Positions 46,461 through 57,300 of a stretch of 64,000 nucleotides of DNA are shown piece by piece (position 1 is the stretch's first letter; each line of letters opens with the position of its first letter). The translations under genes were made by a program, and so were the position numbers. Under the pieces are notes generated by a model. That model was not told the origin of the DNA and made no database searches. It worked only from the letters and a program-made list of their open reading frames with translations. The stretch covers positions 62,001 to 126,000 of the forward strand of contig JALFNK010000013.1 in NCBI GenBank assembly GCA_022782405.1. The letters run 5' to 3'. This stretch comes from Alistipes sp. Lineage in GTDB: Bacteria; Bacteroidota; Bacteroidia; Bacteroidales; Rikenellaceae.

Positions 46461-48491
46461 TTAGAAATATTTGCCGCGCAGATCCTCGATCTTGGCCATC
46501 TGCTGGATAGCCGGGAGGAAGAACTGCTGGGCCATACTCTCGTAGGTTGCCTGGGCACGCACCTTTTCACCCTCGGCCGTCTGCTTGTCGGCGGTCTGGA
46601 TATCCTCGACCTGGAAAACGTAGACACCCGAGAAGCCCTTGACGGGGGCCGACACGACACCCTTGTCCGACGAGGTGATCGCACCGACGAGACGCGGTTC
46701 GAAACCGGGGCCTTCGAGATAGAACGAGGCGAAGGTTACGTCCTTGAAATCGGCGACCTCCGAGCCGAAGCTGGCAGCCTGCTCCGCAAGAGTCGAGCCG
46801 GAGAGTTCCTTGACAATGTAATCGTACTTCTTGTCGCGAAGCACCTGGGCGCGGAGCTGGGCCTCCACCTTGTCCACCGATGCATACTCGTCATTGTCGA
46901 TCGAGGTAAGCATGGCGATCACATAATCCTTGCCTACGGTGAAGATCTCCGAGACATCGCCCTGCTCGGCCCCGTAGGCCCAGCGTACGACGTCGCGCGA
47001 ATCCTCCAGACCGCGCAGCGTACGGTCGCCCTGATTGATCACGGCAACACGGGGCGTTACGGCAGCCTCCGACGCGGCGGCAGCAAAGGCCTCCGAAGAA
47101 CCTTTGGCATTGACCATGAACGATCCGGCGTTGTTATGCACATTGCGGCGCGTATCGGCCGAAGCCTCCACCGGATAGGTGATCGTCGCCACCTGGAAGT
47201 GTTTCGAAGGTTTGTCGGCCCGATATACCTGCATGAGCTGAACCGTCTCGCCCGAGACGATCTTCACGATATCCCCGGCCTTGGCGTTGCCGAGCGTCTC
47301 GGCAAATTCGCCGACGAAAGCCGAGAAAGGCATCACGCCGACCTCACCGCCATTGGCTGCCGTAGCATCGTACACCGAGTAACGTGCAGCCGCCTGTGCG
47401 AAATCACCGCCGTTGCGCAATGCCGTCAGCAGACTGTCGGCGAGTTTTTCCTCGGTATAGGGAAGCACGATATGGCGCAGACCGAGCGAATCGGGTGCCT
47501 CCTTGACCGTCAGCACGCGGGCCATCGTCCACTCGTTGTTCTTCAGCACGGGACCATAGGTCTTGCCGGCCATCAGCGCCTCGGCCTCATCCTCGGGAAG
47601 CTGTGCTGCCGACACGAAGTTGTCGGCGATCTTGCCGTTGCGGTTCGTCCGAACGAAGCTCTTGAGCTCCTCTGCGGCTGCGAACTCCTTGCCTACCTCC
47701 ATGACGGTATTCTCCAGTTTGAGCAGGTCATCGTCCGTAGGAGCCACCTCGAATACGACATAGGAGATCGTACGCGACGGCGTCTGACGGAAGAGATCCT
47801 TATGGCTGCTGTAATAGGACTTCAGATCCGCAGAAGTGATCTGGAAGAGCGAATCGGGCACATCCGTATACTTCTTGCCGGCCCACTTGCCCGCATAGCT
47901 GTTGTTGGCACTCGCCATACCGCGCTCCACTTCGAGGGCATTCACGAAAAGACCGCCCCGCATCAGACCGTAGTACTTCTGCATCTCACGCTCCATGCAA
48001 GCCTGCTCGTTGAGCTGTGCCCAAGCCTGCGCAGCCTGAGGATTGGTCTCGGCCTGCGCGAGAAACTCCGATACGGCCGCTACATTGAACGTTCCGGTCC
48101 GGGGATCGGCAAAAGCGCTGTAAAATGCCTGCGAAGGCTGCTTGCCGCTGGCCATGGCCAAACGTTCGGATTCCGTCACGCAGAGACCCAGCTTGGCGAA
48201 GCCCGGCGTCAGGACATATTTCGAAACCAGCGACTGCCAGGTGGCATTGGCCAGCATAGCAGCCTGCTGCTCATCGCTCTCCTGCGCGCCGCTCTGGGCC
48301 TTGATCTTTTCATACTGATCGTAATACTCCGAATAGTTGATCTTCTCGCCGTCGATCACACCGACCTTGGGATCGTTGCCCGAGAAGCCCATCTCGGTTT
48401 TCAAAGAGAGGATGAATGCCAAGAGGGCAAGGGCGATGATGATCGAGAGCACGATGCCGAACTTGGTGCGTAAAGTGTTTAAACTTGCCAT
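46461..48491 (-). CDS. PpiD-like membrane-anchored peptidyl-prolyl isomerase (SurA N-terminal domain)
   Basis: A 676-residue foldase. A short cytosolic start and one transmembrane segment (about 12-29) lead to a periplasmic SurA_N-type chaperone region (GEKINYSEYYDQY, about 48-60), a parvulin-like segment (GLRHIVLPYTEEKLADSLLTALRNGGDFAQAAARYS, about 342-377) and a second C-terminal region. It should assist folding of exported and outer-membrane proteins at the inner membrane. Promoter at 48531-48538, terminator at 46386-46420, so it is its own unit. Confidence 0.92.
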   Translation of the reverse strand: MASLNTLRTKFGIVLSIIIALALLAFILSLKTEMGFSGNDPKVGVIDGEKINYSEYYDQYEKIKAQSGAQESDEQQAAMLANATWQSLVSKYVLTPGFAKLGLCVTESERLAMASGKQPSQAFYSAFADPRTGTFNVAAVSEFLAQAETNPQAAQAWAQLNEQACMEREMQKYYGLMRGGLFVNALEVERGMASANNSYAGKWAGKKYTDVPDSLFQITSADLKSYYSSHKDLFRQTPSRTISYVVFEVAPTDDDLLKLENTVMEVGKEFAAAEELKSFVRTNRNGKIADNFVSAAQLPEDEAEALMAGKTYGPVLKNNEWTMARVLTVKEAPDSLGLRHIVLPYTEEKLADSLLTALRNGGDFAQAAARYSVYDATAANGGEVGVMPFSAFVGEFAETLGNAKAGDIVKIVSGETVQLMQVYRADKPSKHFQVATITYPVEASADTRRNVHNNAGSFMVNAKGSSEAFAAAASEAAVTPRVAVINQGDRTLRGLEDSRDVVRWAYGAEQGDVSEIFTVGKDYVIAMLTSIDNDEYASVDKVEAQLRAQVLRDKKYDYIVKELSGSTLAEQAASFGSEVADFKDVTFASFYLEGPGFEPRLVGAITSSDKGVVSAPVKGFSGVYVFQVEDIQTADKQTAEGEKVRAQATYESMAQQFFLPAIQQMAKIEDLRGKYF

Positions 48492-48530
48492 ATAAATTGT
48501 TAATTATTCGTTTTGTTTCGAAAGATCAGC

Positions 48531-48538
48531 CAAAGGTA
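48531..48538 (-). promoter_or_regulatory. -7 element of the ppiD-like gene
   Basis: TACCTTTG on the minus strand, 39 nt before the start. Confidence 0.65.
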
Positions 48539-48690
48539 GTAAAATTAATTGTAAAAACGACAAGAAGAGAAGAAAAATACGTCCTGAAACTCACCGTACT
48601 CCATCCGAAGGGACATGCTTCGCAGGAAAGCTCCCCGCGGGTGAGATCCACGGTCCGGCACCGGCTCGCGTGATGCCGTCCTCCGGGCAC

Positions 48691-48761
48691 GGGAGAAGCG
48701 GGAGGTGTATCCCCTGACAGGGAACAACCTCCCGCTTCTCCCCCGGATACGATCGTATCCG
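48691..48761 (-). terminator. Double hairpin after the hemolysin/GldE-like gene
   Basis: GGGAGAAGCGGGAGGT (48691-48706) pairs perfectly with 48727-48742, with an inner TCCC/GGGA stem. Next to it CGGATAC-GATC-GTATCCG (48744-48761) forms a second hairpin. Neither has a U tract. They probably mark the 3' end of the rng operon. The rest of the gap (48539-48690) shows nothing recognisable. Confidence 0.6.
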
Positions 48762-48771
48762 ACGCGGTACA

Positions 48772-50034
48772 TCAGATCTTTTTCACCCGGGCCAGTTCGA
48801 TCCGCGAACGCGTCGTTCGCAGGATCCGCAGCTGCAATGACCCGATAACGACCGTCTCACCCGTCGTCGGAATCCCTTCGTAGTTATAGATGATGAACCC
48901 GGCAAGGGTATCGTACTCCTTGCTCTCCTCGATTCCCAGATCGTATTTTTCGTTGAGATATTTTACCTCCAGACGACATGAAAGGACATACTCATTCTCA
49001 CCGACCTGCTTCTCGATAAGTTCCGAAACATCATGCTCGTCCTCGATCTCGCCGAAAATCTGTTCGAGGACATCCTCCAGCGAAATCACACCGGCCGTAC
49101 CGCCGAACTCGTCGATTACCACGGCAATGTTGGACCGATGCTTGATGAAGTTCTCGAGCATCGCCTGCAGCGTCATCGTCTCGGGGACAAAATTAACCTC
49201 CATCATCACTTCGGCAATCGTTGCAGGACGCGTAAAAAGGCTCTTCGAATTGACATATCCGATGATGTTGTCGATGGACTTGCGCCATACGAAGATGCGC
49301 GAAAACTTCGATTCGACGAATCGGGCGGTCAGTTGCTCGATCGACGTATCGTCGATATCCACCGCCTCAACATCCACACGAGGAACCATGCAGTCGCGCA
49401 CGCGCAGATCCGCAAAATCCAACGCATTCTGGAACAGTTTCAGCTCGTTGTCCGGGTCGGCATGCTGCTCCGTATTGTTCGCTTCGAGCAGGGCCGCAAG
49501 GTCCTCCCGATTGAAATTGGGCGCCGTATCCTGACTCTTGACCCGCCGTCCCAGCAGACGCAGGATTCCGTGCGAAAGCAGCGTCGTGAAACGAGCCAAC
49601 GGATAGAGCAGAATATAAAAGAAGTAGATCACCGGAGCCAGAGCCCGGTAATAGAAGTTCGGATTGTTCTTGAAAATCGACTTGGGCAGAAACTCCGCAA
49701 CGAAGATGATGATGAGCGTCGAAACAATGGTATCGAGCGCTACCGAACCGCTTGCGGCCAGCTCCTCCCAGTGGAGCCATCCGTAGACCTCCCGCAGGAG
49801 GATCGACATGGCCAGCGAATAGACGACAAGGGCGATGTTGTTGCCCACAAGGATCGTCGTGATATACTGACCCGGATCACGGGCAAAGACCGCAGCGATC
49901 CGATCGAACATCCGGCTCTGTTTGCGGTCGATTTCGAGTTTGAGCCGGTTTTTGCTCGTGAAGGCAATCTCCATCCCCGAAAAGAAGGCGGAGAGCAGCA
50001 GCATCGCGGCAATCAGAAGAACGATAGACAACAT
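48772..50034 (-). CDS. Hemolysin-family CBS protein (CorC/HlyC, GldE-like)
   Basis: A 420-residue membrane protein with an N-terminal DUF21 (CNNM) region of four hydrophobic segments (about 1-22, 60-82, 100-118, 132-155), two CBS domains (about 213-330: RVRDCMVPRVDVEAVD onward) and a C-terminal CorC_HlyC domain (about 345-420). In Bacteroidota this layout is often annotated GldE; homologues in other phyla move Mg2+ or Co2+. No gliding genes adjoin. It starts 1 nt after lptC and ends the operon. Confidence 0.9.
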   Translation of the reverse strand: MLSIVLLIAAMLLLSAFFSGMEIAFTSKNRLKLEIDRKQSRMFDRIAAVFARDPGQYITTILVGNNIALVVYSLAMSILLREVYGWLHWEELAASGSVALDTIVSTLIIIFVAEFLPKSIFKNNPNFYYRALAPVIYFFYILLYPLARFTTLLSHGILRLLGRRVKSQDTAPNFNREDLAALLEANNTEQHADPDNELKLFQNALDFADLRVRDCMVPRVDVEAVDIDDTSIEQLTARFVESKFSRIFVWRKSIDNIIGYVNSKSLFTRPATIAEVMMEVNFVPETMTLQAMLENFIKHRSNIAVVIDEFGGTAGVISLEDVLEQIFGEIEDEHDVSELIEKQVGENEYVLSCRLEVKYLNEKYDLGIEESKEYDTLAGFIIYNYEGIPTTGETVVIGSLQLRILRTTRSRIELARVKKI

Positions 50035-50035
50035 C

Positions 50036-50896
50036 TCACTCGCGATTTTCTGGTTTTACATCAGTATCCCGGATTCCACCTTCGGGACCGGCGGCATCGG
50101 ATACGATCCGCCGCCGCTCCAACGGCCGGGCCTGGGGAGTCTGCAACGGCAGGGGTTTGTCGGGTGCTGCCAAAGAAGCGCCGGTTTCGTTCTGCCGACG
50201 ATCGACAGGCAAATCCCGGACCTGCGGCACCTCCCGCTGCTCGGGGGCCGATTCGGAGGCTGTCCGAGGAAGCGGTCCGCGCATCTCCCCGTCCGAAGCG
50301 CCCTGCGAGGCGGTGGAATCCTGCTGCTGTTTCATCTCGACCTCCATGCGCCCTTTCATACGCCGGAACCGCCACTCCTTGAACGAAGCGTCCGACTCGA
50401 ATCCTTCGCCGACAAAGACATCGCGGCCGTTGTTCTGGACAATCTTCGAATCGACATTCGAATAGACCTTGTCGGTCCGGGCATTCCAGAAAAGCTGCTG
50501 CGTGTAAAGGGTTTTCCCGTCGGATTTCTCCACAACGACGTTGCCCTTGGCCTCCCACAGCTCCCGATCCTCGTAATAGATGGCGTAGTTGGCCGTCAGC
50601 ACCGCATCCACCGACGAAAGGGAATCATCCTTGTAGGTCGTGATCTTCACTCCTTTGCGAAACTCCCTGTAAGGTTCGCGAGCCAGCGTATACCCTTCGA
50701 GCAACGGCGTCGTAAAGTGGTACGAACGACGGCCGTTACGCGACATGATAACCGACAGGCTGTCGCTGTATTCGGTCATCAGCGTCTCCACGGGTGCCGC
50801 CGCTTCGGAATCCTTCTCCCCGCAGGAGAATAGCAAGATAGCACTCCCCGCCACGGAGAGTGCTACCCAGACGTATTTCATCAGGCTCCTTGTCAT
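50036..50896 (-). CDS. lptC: LPS export protein LptC
   Basis: A 286-residue protein with an N-terminal lipoprotein-like signal (AILLFSCGEKD) and an LptC beta-jellyroll: RSYHFTTPLLEGYTLAREPYREFRKGVKITTYKDD, LTANYAIYYEDRELWEAKGNVVVEK, TLYTQQLFWNARTDKVYSN. It would take LPS from LptBFG and hand it to the periplasmic bridge. The C-terminal 90 residues are a low-complexity Pro/Arg/Gln extension not needed for the fold. Starts 22 nt after the TPR gene. Confidence 0.9.
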   Translation of the reverse strand: MTRSLMKYVWVALSVAGSAILLFSCGEKDSEAAAPVETLMTEYSDSLSVIMSRNGRRSYHFTTPLLEGYTLAREPYREFRKGVKITTYKDDSLSSVDAVLTANYAIYYEDRELWEAKGNVVVEKSDGKTLYTQQLFWNARTDKVYSNVDSKIVQNNGRDVFVGEGFESDASFKEWRFRRMKGRMEVEMKQQQDSTASQGASDGEMRGPLPRTASESAPEQREVPQVRDLPVDRRQNETGASLAAPDKPLPLQTPQARPLERRRIVSDAAGPEGGIRDTDVKPENRE

Positions 50897-50918
50897 TCAA
50901 AGGGGTCGGAAGAGGTCC

Positions 50919-52256
50919 TTAACGAGGACGTACCGTAGTAGTAACGCCGGCAGCCGTACCGCACGTTACCGTATAACGGGCTCCGGACTGCAGCTCGTTG
51001 AAGAAGCACTCTTCGGAGCTGGGGAAGTTGTTCCGGAAGGTCGAAAGAGCGCTCTTGGCATGCTCGAGGTACTCCGAGTCGCTCGGGAGCAGTTCGATGG
51101 CCTTGGCCATCGTATCGTATGCGGCCCAGAAGGTTGCCTGACCGGCAAAGCCACCGCAGGCGGCAGCCGAAAGGCCATAGCACTGTGCCAGTACGAAATA
51201 GGGAACACCGTCTTCGGGATTCAGATCACGGGCCTGGCGTGCTGCAACAACAGCTTCGGAAACATTGTTGGCGGCAAGACCCACCAAACCGATACGTGCA
51301 AGAAGCTTCTGACGCTCGACGTCATCCTTCTCGACAGCCAAAGCCTCGTTCAGGTAGGACATGGCCTTCGGATAGTCGAGCTTGTCCTGGAAGATCTGTG
51401 CCAGAGCCAGGGCCGTATTGGCCGACGGCTTCACGGCATAATACTTTTCAGCCGTAGCCAGGAAGAAATCGCTGGTACACTTCGCACGCGACATCAGCGA
51501 CACGGCCTGCTCGAGCAGCGCCTCGTCATCGGGAGCCGCAGCCAAACGGGCACTGAACAGACGCTCGAGGTTCTCGCAGCTGGCCGCACCGCTCAGTCCG
51601 AATGCGGCGTCGAACTGATCCTTGAACTCCTTGGCCTCGGGATGAGTCTCGAAGAAGGGGGTCAGACGCTCATACTCGGCAAGCACCTCGTCGGGCATCA
51701 CCTCGTCAGTATTGCGGTAATCATCGCAGAGATTCGAGAAATAAGCCACTACGGTCTCGGGGTCGGTGTTGCTGCCACCGGCCTCGATCGCCTCACGGAA
51801 AAGTTTGCGGATACCGGCACGGTCGTTGGGACGGAAAGCGAGGAACTCGCGGGCTTTCTGATCGAGAATGAAAGCACGGCCCTGCTTGGCGTTGTCGCCG
51901 AAATACTCCGCGCGCAGATCGTAGATCATCATCAGCGAATCAATGTAGGCGTTTTTCTCGGCAACGCTTTTGGCCCGATTGATCTTCTGCTTGTACACGT
52001 TGGCGCCGCGCTGGTAGATCGCTACCGAAGCCCCGGGGCAACTTGCGATCAGATCGCGCAGATAACGTGCCGCAGCATCGTAATCCCGATTCTCGTACGA
52101 CTCCTTGAGAAAATTGCTGTTCAGAATGTTCTTTTCCCGCTCTTCGGGAGTATCGCCCCACTTCGCATACTGAGGGCCACTGAAGTCCTGCTGGGCCATC
52201 GCAGCGACAACAAAGAGCATACACGCTGCAGAAAGCAGAAATTTAACGTTTTTCAT
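50919..52256 (-). CDS. Exported TPR protein
   Basis: A 445-residue protein with a Sec signal peptide (MKNVKFLLSAACMLFVVAAMAQQ) and a helical body with TPR-like units, for example YDAAARYLRDLIASCPGASVAIYQRGANVY (about 59-88) and PKAMSYLNEALAVEKDDVERQKLLARIGLVGLAANNVSEAVVAARQARDLNPEDGVPYFVLAQCY (about 295-360). Probably periplasmic. It lies between a barrel protein and lptC in a conserved Bacteroidota gene order, suggesting a structural role in envelope assembly, but I cannot assign one. Confidence 0.8.
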   Translation of the reverse strand: MKNVKFLLSAACMLFVVAAMAQQDFSGPQYAKWGDTPEEREKNILNSNFLKESYENRDYDAAARYLRDLIASCPGASVAIYQRGANVYKQKINRAKSVAEKNAYIDSLMMIYDLRAEYFGDNAKQGRAFILDQKAREFLAFRPNDRAGIRKLFREAIEAGGSNTDPETVVAYFSNLCDDYRNTDEVMPDEVLAEYERLTPFFETHPEAKEFKDQFDAAFGLSGAASCENLERLFSARLAAAPDDEALLEQAVSLMSRAKCTSDFFLATAEKYYAVKPSANTALALAQIFQDKLDYPKAMSYLNEALAVEKDDVERQKLLARIGLVGLAANNVSEAVVAARQARDLNPEDGVPYFVLAQCYGLSAAACGGFAGQATFWAAYDTMAKAIELLPSDSEYLEHAKSALSTFRNNFPSSEECFFNELQSGARYTVTCGTAAGVTTTVRPR

Positions 52257-52298
52257 CGGTCAGATTAATTTTTGTGCGTTTTTATTATTATTTGTTCT

Positions 52299-53675
52299 TT
52301 AATCGTATTTCGGGCGCGAGAACCAGTACTCACCGTTTTCCTGGGCTCCGGCGAAGAGCGAGAAGCCCACGGCAATCTTGAAATATTGCTGACGCACGAG
52401 TCCCACGCGTTCGGCGACGTTGTAGCCACGCCGACCATATTCGACACCAACGTCGATTGCAGAGATCGCCCACAGCTTCACCGGAACCCCCACGCCCGCC
52501 GTTATGGCATACTGCGCAAGACGGTTGTCGTTGAAGGTCTGGTTGTGGTATCCGTAACGGAATCCCGCCCGGTAGGACCAGCGTTTCAGGAAACTGCGCA
52601 CGTCATAACGCGAAGGAGTATATTCCAAACCCGCCTTGACGGTACTCGTATTGGTATAGGCCACCTTGTAGGAAGAGTGGTCCGCACCGCTGACGCCCGT
52701 CATCTCGAAGCCCGTATTGCTGTCGCCCCAATTCTGATAGACGTAATCCACGCCGAATGCCCATTTGGCCGTCTGATAATAGAAGCCTGCCGTAAGCTGC
52801 CGCGGCAAGACCAGTGCCAAATCCGACAGACCGTCCTTGACCGACGTGCTGTACAGATCGCCGATATAGATCCGGTTCGACACCTCGGGGTTCAGATCAC
52901 CGCCGATATCGAATGCCGCGCCGACGGTCAGAATCCGCTTGCGGTTCAAGATGGGGCTCCATTGCACGCCGACCTGTCCCTTGACGCACGATATGGTGTA
53001 GTTGTCTACACCGGTCGACGAAGTGAAGGTTCCTTCGCCGGTAATGGCCGTCGGGGTCATCGTGAAGGTCCGGTCGATACTGCCCCAGTAATACTGTGCA
53101 GCCACACCGATCGAGAAATTCTTGAAAACCTCCCATCCGAGGCCGAGCTTCACCTCAGTCAGGTCGCCCTCGCCCTGATAATTGTACTGCACACGGCCGA
53201 CATTGCCCCATACGGGATCCGACGGATCGTATTCGTGGTAATATTTCGTACGGTACCCCACCGAACTGTAAGGCGTCAGGCTGAAACCCAGGCCGAGTTT
53301 CTTGGCAATCGGCATCTGAAAGGCGATGTCGTGGAAATTGAAGGTATTGTAGGCCGTATGCTTCGATACGTCGGCGACGGTCTGCGCATTGTAATAGTTC
53401 TGTCCCTCCAGACCGAAGTTGAAAAGGAAGGTCTTCTGCGGGATGGAACTGTATGCCGCGGGATTGAGCAGATTGACCACTCCCGTCGAACGCATGGCAA
53501 CGCCCACACCACCCATCGAACGCATCGGCAGGGTTCCGGGAGTGTTCAGTTCACCGATGCCGTACATCGTGTAGGGAGAGAATGCGTTGATGCTGCTCGT
53601 CTGCGCCCGGACTGCGGCGGGAACGACGACCGCAACCGCCACGAGTAGTCTAATCAAGGTGTTCTTCACTTGCAT
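52299..53675 (-). CDS. Outer-membrane beta-barrel protein, FadL-like fold
   Basis: A 458-residue protein with a signal peptide (MQVKNTLIRLLVAVAVVVPAAVRAQ) and a mature start SSINAFSPYTMYGIGELN. The NLLNPAAYSSIPQKTFLFNFGLEG segment (about 69-92) resembles the NPA hatch region of FadL/PorV-type barrels; the rest alternates as beta strands ending GVEYGRRGYN to FKIAVGFSLF. Ligand unknown. Its first 26 nt overlap the end of coaX, so it is co-transcribed and probably coupled. Confidence 0.8.
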   Translation of the reverse strand: MQVKNTLIRLLVAVAVVVPAAVRAQTSSINAFSPYTMYGIGELNTPGTLPMRSMGGVGVAMRSTGVVNLLNPAAYSSIPQKTFLFNFGLEGQNYYNAQTVADVSKHTAYNTFNFHDIAFQMPIAKKLGLGFSLTPYSSVGYRTKYYHEYDPSDPVWGNVGRVQYNYQGEGDLTEVKLGLGWEVFKNFSIGVAAQYYWGSIDRTFTMTPTAITGEGTFTSSTGVDNYTISCVKGQVGVQWSPILNRKRILTVGAAFDIGGDLNPEVSNRIYIGDLYSTSVKDGLSDLALVLPRQLTAGFYYQTAKWAFGVDYVYQNWGDSNTGFEMTGVSGADHSSYKVAYTNTSTVKAGLEYTPSRYDVRSFLKRWSYRAGFRYGYHNQTFNDNRLAQYAITAGVGVPVKLWAISAIDVGVEYGRRGYNVAERVGLVRQQYFKIAVGFSLFAGAQENGEYWFSRPKYD

Positions 53676-54393
53676 TGTACTCTAAAATTCTATTCAATCC
53701 GCAAAAGACGAGATTACAATTTGCAAATATCGTATTTTTAATTCTTTTCGCAAAGAATTTCGTGTCTCCTCCGGTAAAAATTACACACAAATCCTCAAAT
53801 TGCGCCTCCATCCGGGCGATATAGCCTTCGATTTCAAAGGCCAGGGAGTTCATCACCCCGAAGCGGATGGCCTCCTCGGTCGTACGCCCGACAAGCCGCG
53901 GCTCCACGGCCGACGCATCGCAGAGAGGCAGCGCCGCCGTATATTCATGCAATGCCCTGAAACGCATTGACATACCCGGCGAAATACACCCTCCGAGAAA
54001 AACGCCCTCCGCAGAGACGAAATCCAACGTTACGGCCGTGCCGACATCGACGATCAGCGTATTGCGGCCCGGATAGAGCGTGGCGGCTCCCACGGCAGCG
54101 GCAAGACGGTCGCGCCCCAGGGTTGCCGGTGTCCCGTATCCATTTCCGATCGGCACGGGCGTTCCGGGTGTGAACTCCAACAAGCGATCGGCATACCTCC
54201 GGGCCAGCTCCACAAGAGCCGGCATCTCTCCCCGCGTGGAGGCCACGATGGCCCGCTCGGCCCTTCCGCCTTTGAGCAACTGCTCGAAATGCGCTTCCCG
54301 GGGCTCCTCGACAGAGATCTGCCGCATGAGCTCGTCCCGCTCGAAGACAGCCAGCTTGACCAGCGTATTGCCGATATCCACGACGAGGTTCAT
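53650..54393 (-). CDS. coaX: Type III pantothenate kinase
   Basis: A 247-residue ASKHA kinase for the first step of coenzyme A synthesis: VVDIGNTLVKLAVF (phosphate-1), GRDRLAAAVGAATLYP (about 93-108), VDVGTAVTLDFV and GGCISPGMSMRFRALHEYTAALP (about 134-156), and VIFTGGDTKFF (adenosine loop). Overlaps mfd by 4 nt upstream and the barrel gene by 26 nt downstream. Confidence 0.97.
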   Translation of the reverse strand: MNLVVDIGNTLVKLAVFERDELMRQISVEEPREAHFEQLLKGGRAERAIVASTRGEMPALVELARRYADRLLEFTPGTPVPIGNGYGTPATLGRDRLAAAVGAATLYPGRNTLIVDVGTAVTLDFVSAEGVFLGGCISPGMSMRFRALHEYTAALPLCDASAVEPRLVGRTTEEAIRFGVMNSLAFEIEGYIARMEAQFEDLCVIFTGGDTKFFAKRIKNTIFANCNLVFCGLNRILEYNASEEHLD

Positions 54394-57300
54394 AGCTCAC
54401 GCAAGGTTTTGTAAGCGTCCTCGACGTCTTTGATATTCCTAACGGTCATAGCCAGCCGATTATTGTGCTGCTTGAGCACGAAACGGTCGGGATGTTGCGT
54501 AACCCGCTGCAAAAGCTGCATGAAGACGTCGCTTTTATAATAGGGAGCGTGTTCCTCGCCCACGAAATGGACGATCATCAGTCCGTTCTTGACCTTCACG
54601 CGCTCCATGCCGAGGCGGATCGCCTCCCAGCGCAGGCGCACGACGTTCAGAAGCTCCTTCGCCGCACGCGGGAGCGGTCCGAAACGGTCCGCAAGGCGGC
54701 TTTCGAAAGCTACAAGTCCCGCCTCGTCCTTCGTCGAGTCGAGTTCGCGGTAGAGCTTCAGGCGCTCGGCCTGCTGGGCGACATAGTCATCCGGCAACGA
54801 CGCCTCGACCTCGATCTCGATATGCGCATCGTCGATAAAGGCCATCTGTTCGACGATCTGCTGCTCGCTGCTGCTGAGCCCCGGGACCTGCAGGCCTTCG
54901 GCCCGCAGTTCGGCAATCGCCTCGTTCATGATTTTCTGGTAGGTCTCGAAACCGATATCGGCAATAAAACCGCTTTGCTCGGCCCCGAGCAGGTTGCCCG
55001 CGCCGCGGATGTCGAGGTCCTGCATGGCAATGTTGAAACCCGACCCGAGGTCCGAGAACTCCTCGATGGCCCGCAACCGCCTCCGGGCGTCGGACGAAAG
55101 CAATTCGTCGGGCGGAGAAAGCAGATAACAATAGGCCTTCTGATTCGAACGCCCTACGCGGCCGCGCAGCTGGTGCAGGTCGCTCAAGCCGAAGTTCTGG
55201 GCATTATTGACGATAATCGTATTGGCATTGGGAATGTCGATGCCGTTCTCGACGATCGTCGTCGAAAGCAGCACGTCAAACTCCCCGTAGATGAAGTCCA
55301 TGATGAGCTTCTCGAGTTGCTCGGCGGGCATCTTGCCGTGGCCGACGCCCACGCGAGCCTTCGGGCAGAGGCGTGTAATCAGGCCCTGGAGGGGCAGAAG
55401 ATCCTCAACCCGGTTGTGGACGAAATAAACCTGGCCGCCGCGCGCCAGCTCGGTTTCGATGGCATCGCGGATGATCTCCTCCGAGAAGACGTGCGACTCG
55501 GTGAGGATCGGCTGCCGGTTGGGCGGCGGCGTGGAGATGACCGAAAGATCGCGCGAACCCATGAGCGAGAACTGCAGCGTACGCGGGATAGGCGTTGCCG
55601 TGAGGGTCAGCGTATCGACCGAAACACTCATCTCGGTGAGTTTCTCCTTGGCCGCCACGCCGAACTTCTGCTCCTCGTCGATAATCAACAGACCCAGATC
55701 GCGGAAACGAACCTGTTTGCCCAGCATCTTGTGCGTGCCGATCAGAATGTCGATCTTGCCGGCGGAGAGCTCCTCGCAGATCTGCCGCACCTCCCTTGCG
55801 GATTTCGTCCGGTTGAGATACTCCACACGCACGGGGAAATCGCGCAGCCGCTCGCTGAAGGAGCGGTAATGCTGCAGGGCGAGAATCGTCGTGGGCACGA
55901 GCACGGCGACCTGCTTGCCGTCCACCGCGGCCTTGAAGGCGGCGCGGATCGCCACTTCCGTCTTGCCGAAGCCCACATCGCCGCAGACCAGACGGTCCAT
56001 CGGCTGATCGGACTCCATGTCGCGCTTGATGGCCGCCGTCGCAGCCTGCTGGTCGGGCGTATCCTCCCAGCGGAACGACGCCTCAAGCTCGTGCTGCAGA
56101 TAGCTGTCCGGCGAGAAGGCGAAGCCCTTCGAGGCCTTGCGCTTGGCGTAAAGCGCAATAAGCTGGCGCGAAATATCCTTGACGGCCTTTTTCGTGGCGC
56201 TCTTGAGCTTCTGCCAGGCACCGTTGCCCAGTTTGTAGATCTTCGGCGGCTCGCCGTCCCCGGACTTGTAGCGCGAGATGCGGTGCAGCGAATGGACATT
56301 CACGAAAAGCACGTCGCCATCCTTGTAGACCAGTTTGATCGCCTCATGCACCTTGCCGTTCTCGTTGATCTTCACCAGCCCGTCGAAACGGCCCACGCCG
56401 TGGTCGATATGGACGACATAGTCGCCCGGGCGCAGCTGGTTCAACTCGGCGACGGTCATCTGCTCGTCGCGCCGGATCTCACCGTTGATGCGGTAGCGCT
56501 GGTAGCGGTCGAAGATCTGATGGTCGGTATAGAGGCACAGCTTCAGGTCGTTGTCCACGAACCCCTCGTGCAGCGTGATCGCAAGCGGACGCACGACGGC
56601 CTGTCCGCGGCCGATCTGGTGGAAGATGTTTTCCAGACGCTCGATCTGCGCCTTGTTTTCCGAAAGGATATAGGTCTCGTAACCGCGCAGGGCGTTGCGG
56701 ATCATATCGTCGGCCAGCATCTCGAAGTTCTTGTTGAACTTCGGCTGCGGCGACGTCGAGAAGGGAATCTTCGCCGTGGCGGGACGCTCCGGAAGATTGT
56801 CGCGCAGCAGGAAAAGACGCATCGGAGCCATGTCCGCGAGCAGACCGTTGCGGCTTGTAAGCAGGCGGTCGATCTGTTCGGGCTGCTCCATGTCCGAGAG
56901 GGTTTTGCGCCGCACGTCGTTCACACGGCGCAACACATAATCGGCATCATAGAACCAGCAGGCCGCCTGTTCACCGGCAAAACGCAGCAACGAGACGCGC
57001 TCATCGCTCCGCACCGGAGCATTCATGTCGGGAATGATCTCCACCCGTTCGAGTTTGTCGGCCGAGAGCTGGCTGGAGATATTGAACCGCCGGATCGAAT
57101 CGACCTCGTCGCCGAAGAAGTCCAGACGGTAGGGCTTGCTCTCCGAGAAGGAGAAGACATCGACAATACCGCCGCGCACGGAGTACTGACCGGGCTCGTA
57201 GACGAAATCCACTCGGGTGAAGGAGGCGCTTTCCAACTCCTGCACAAACACCTCGATCGAGATGCGGTCGCCCACCGATACGGAAATGGTATCCCGCCGC

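Noticed and set aside
48485..48673. 62-codon ORF upstream of the ppiD-like gene
   Set aside because: It runs through the minus-strand ppiD promoter and has no recognisable features.
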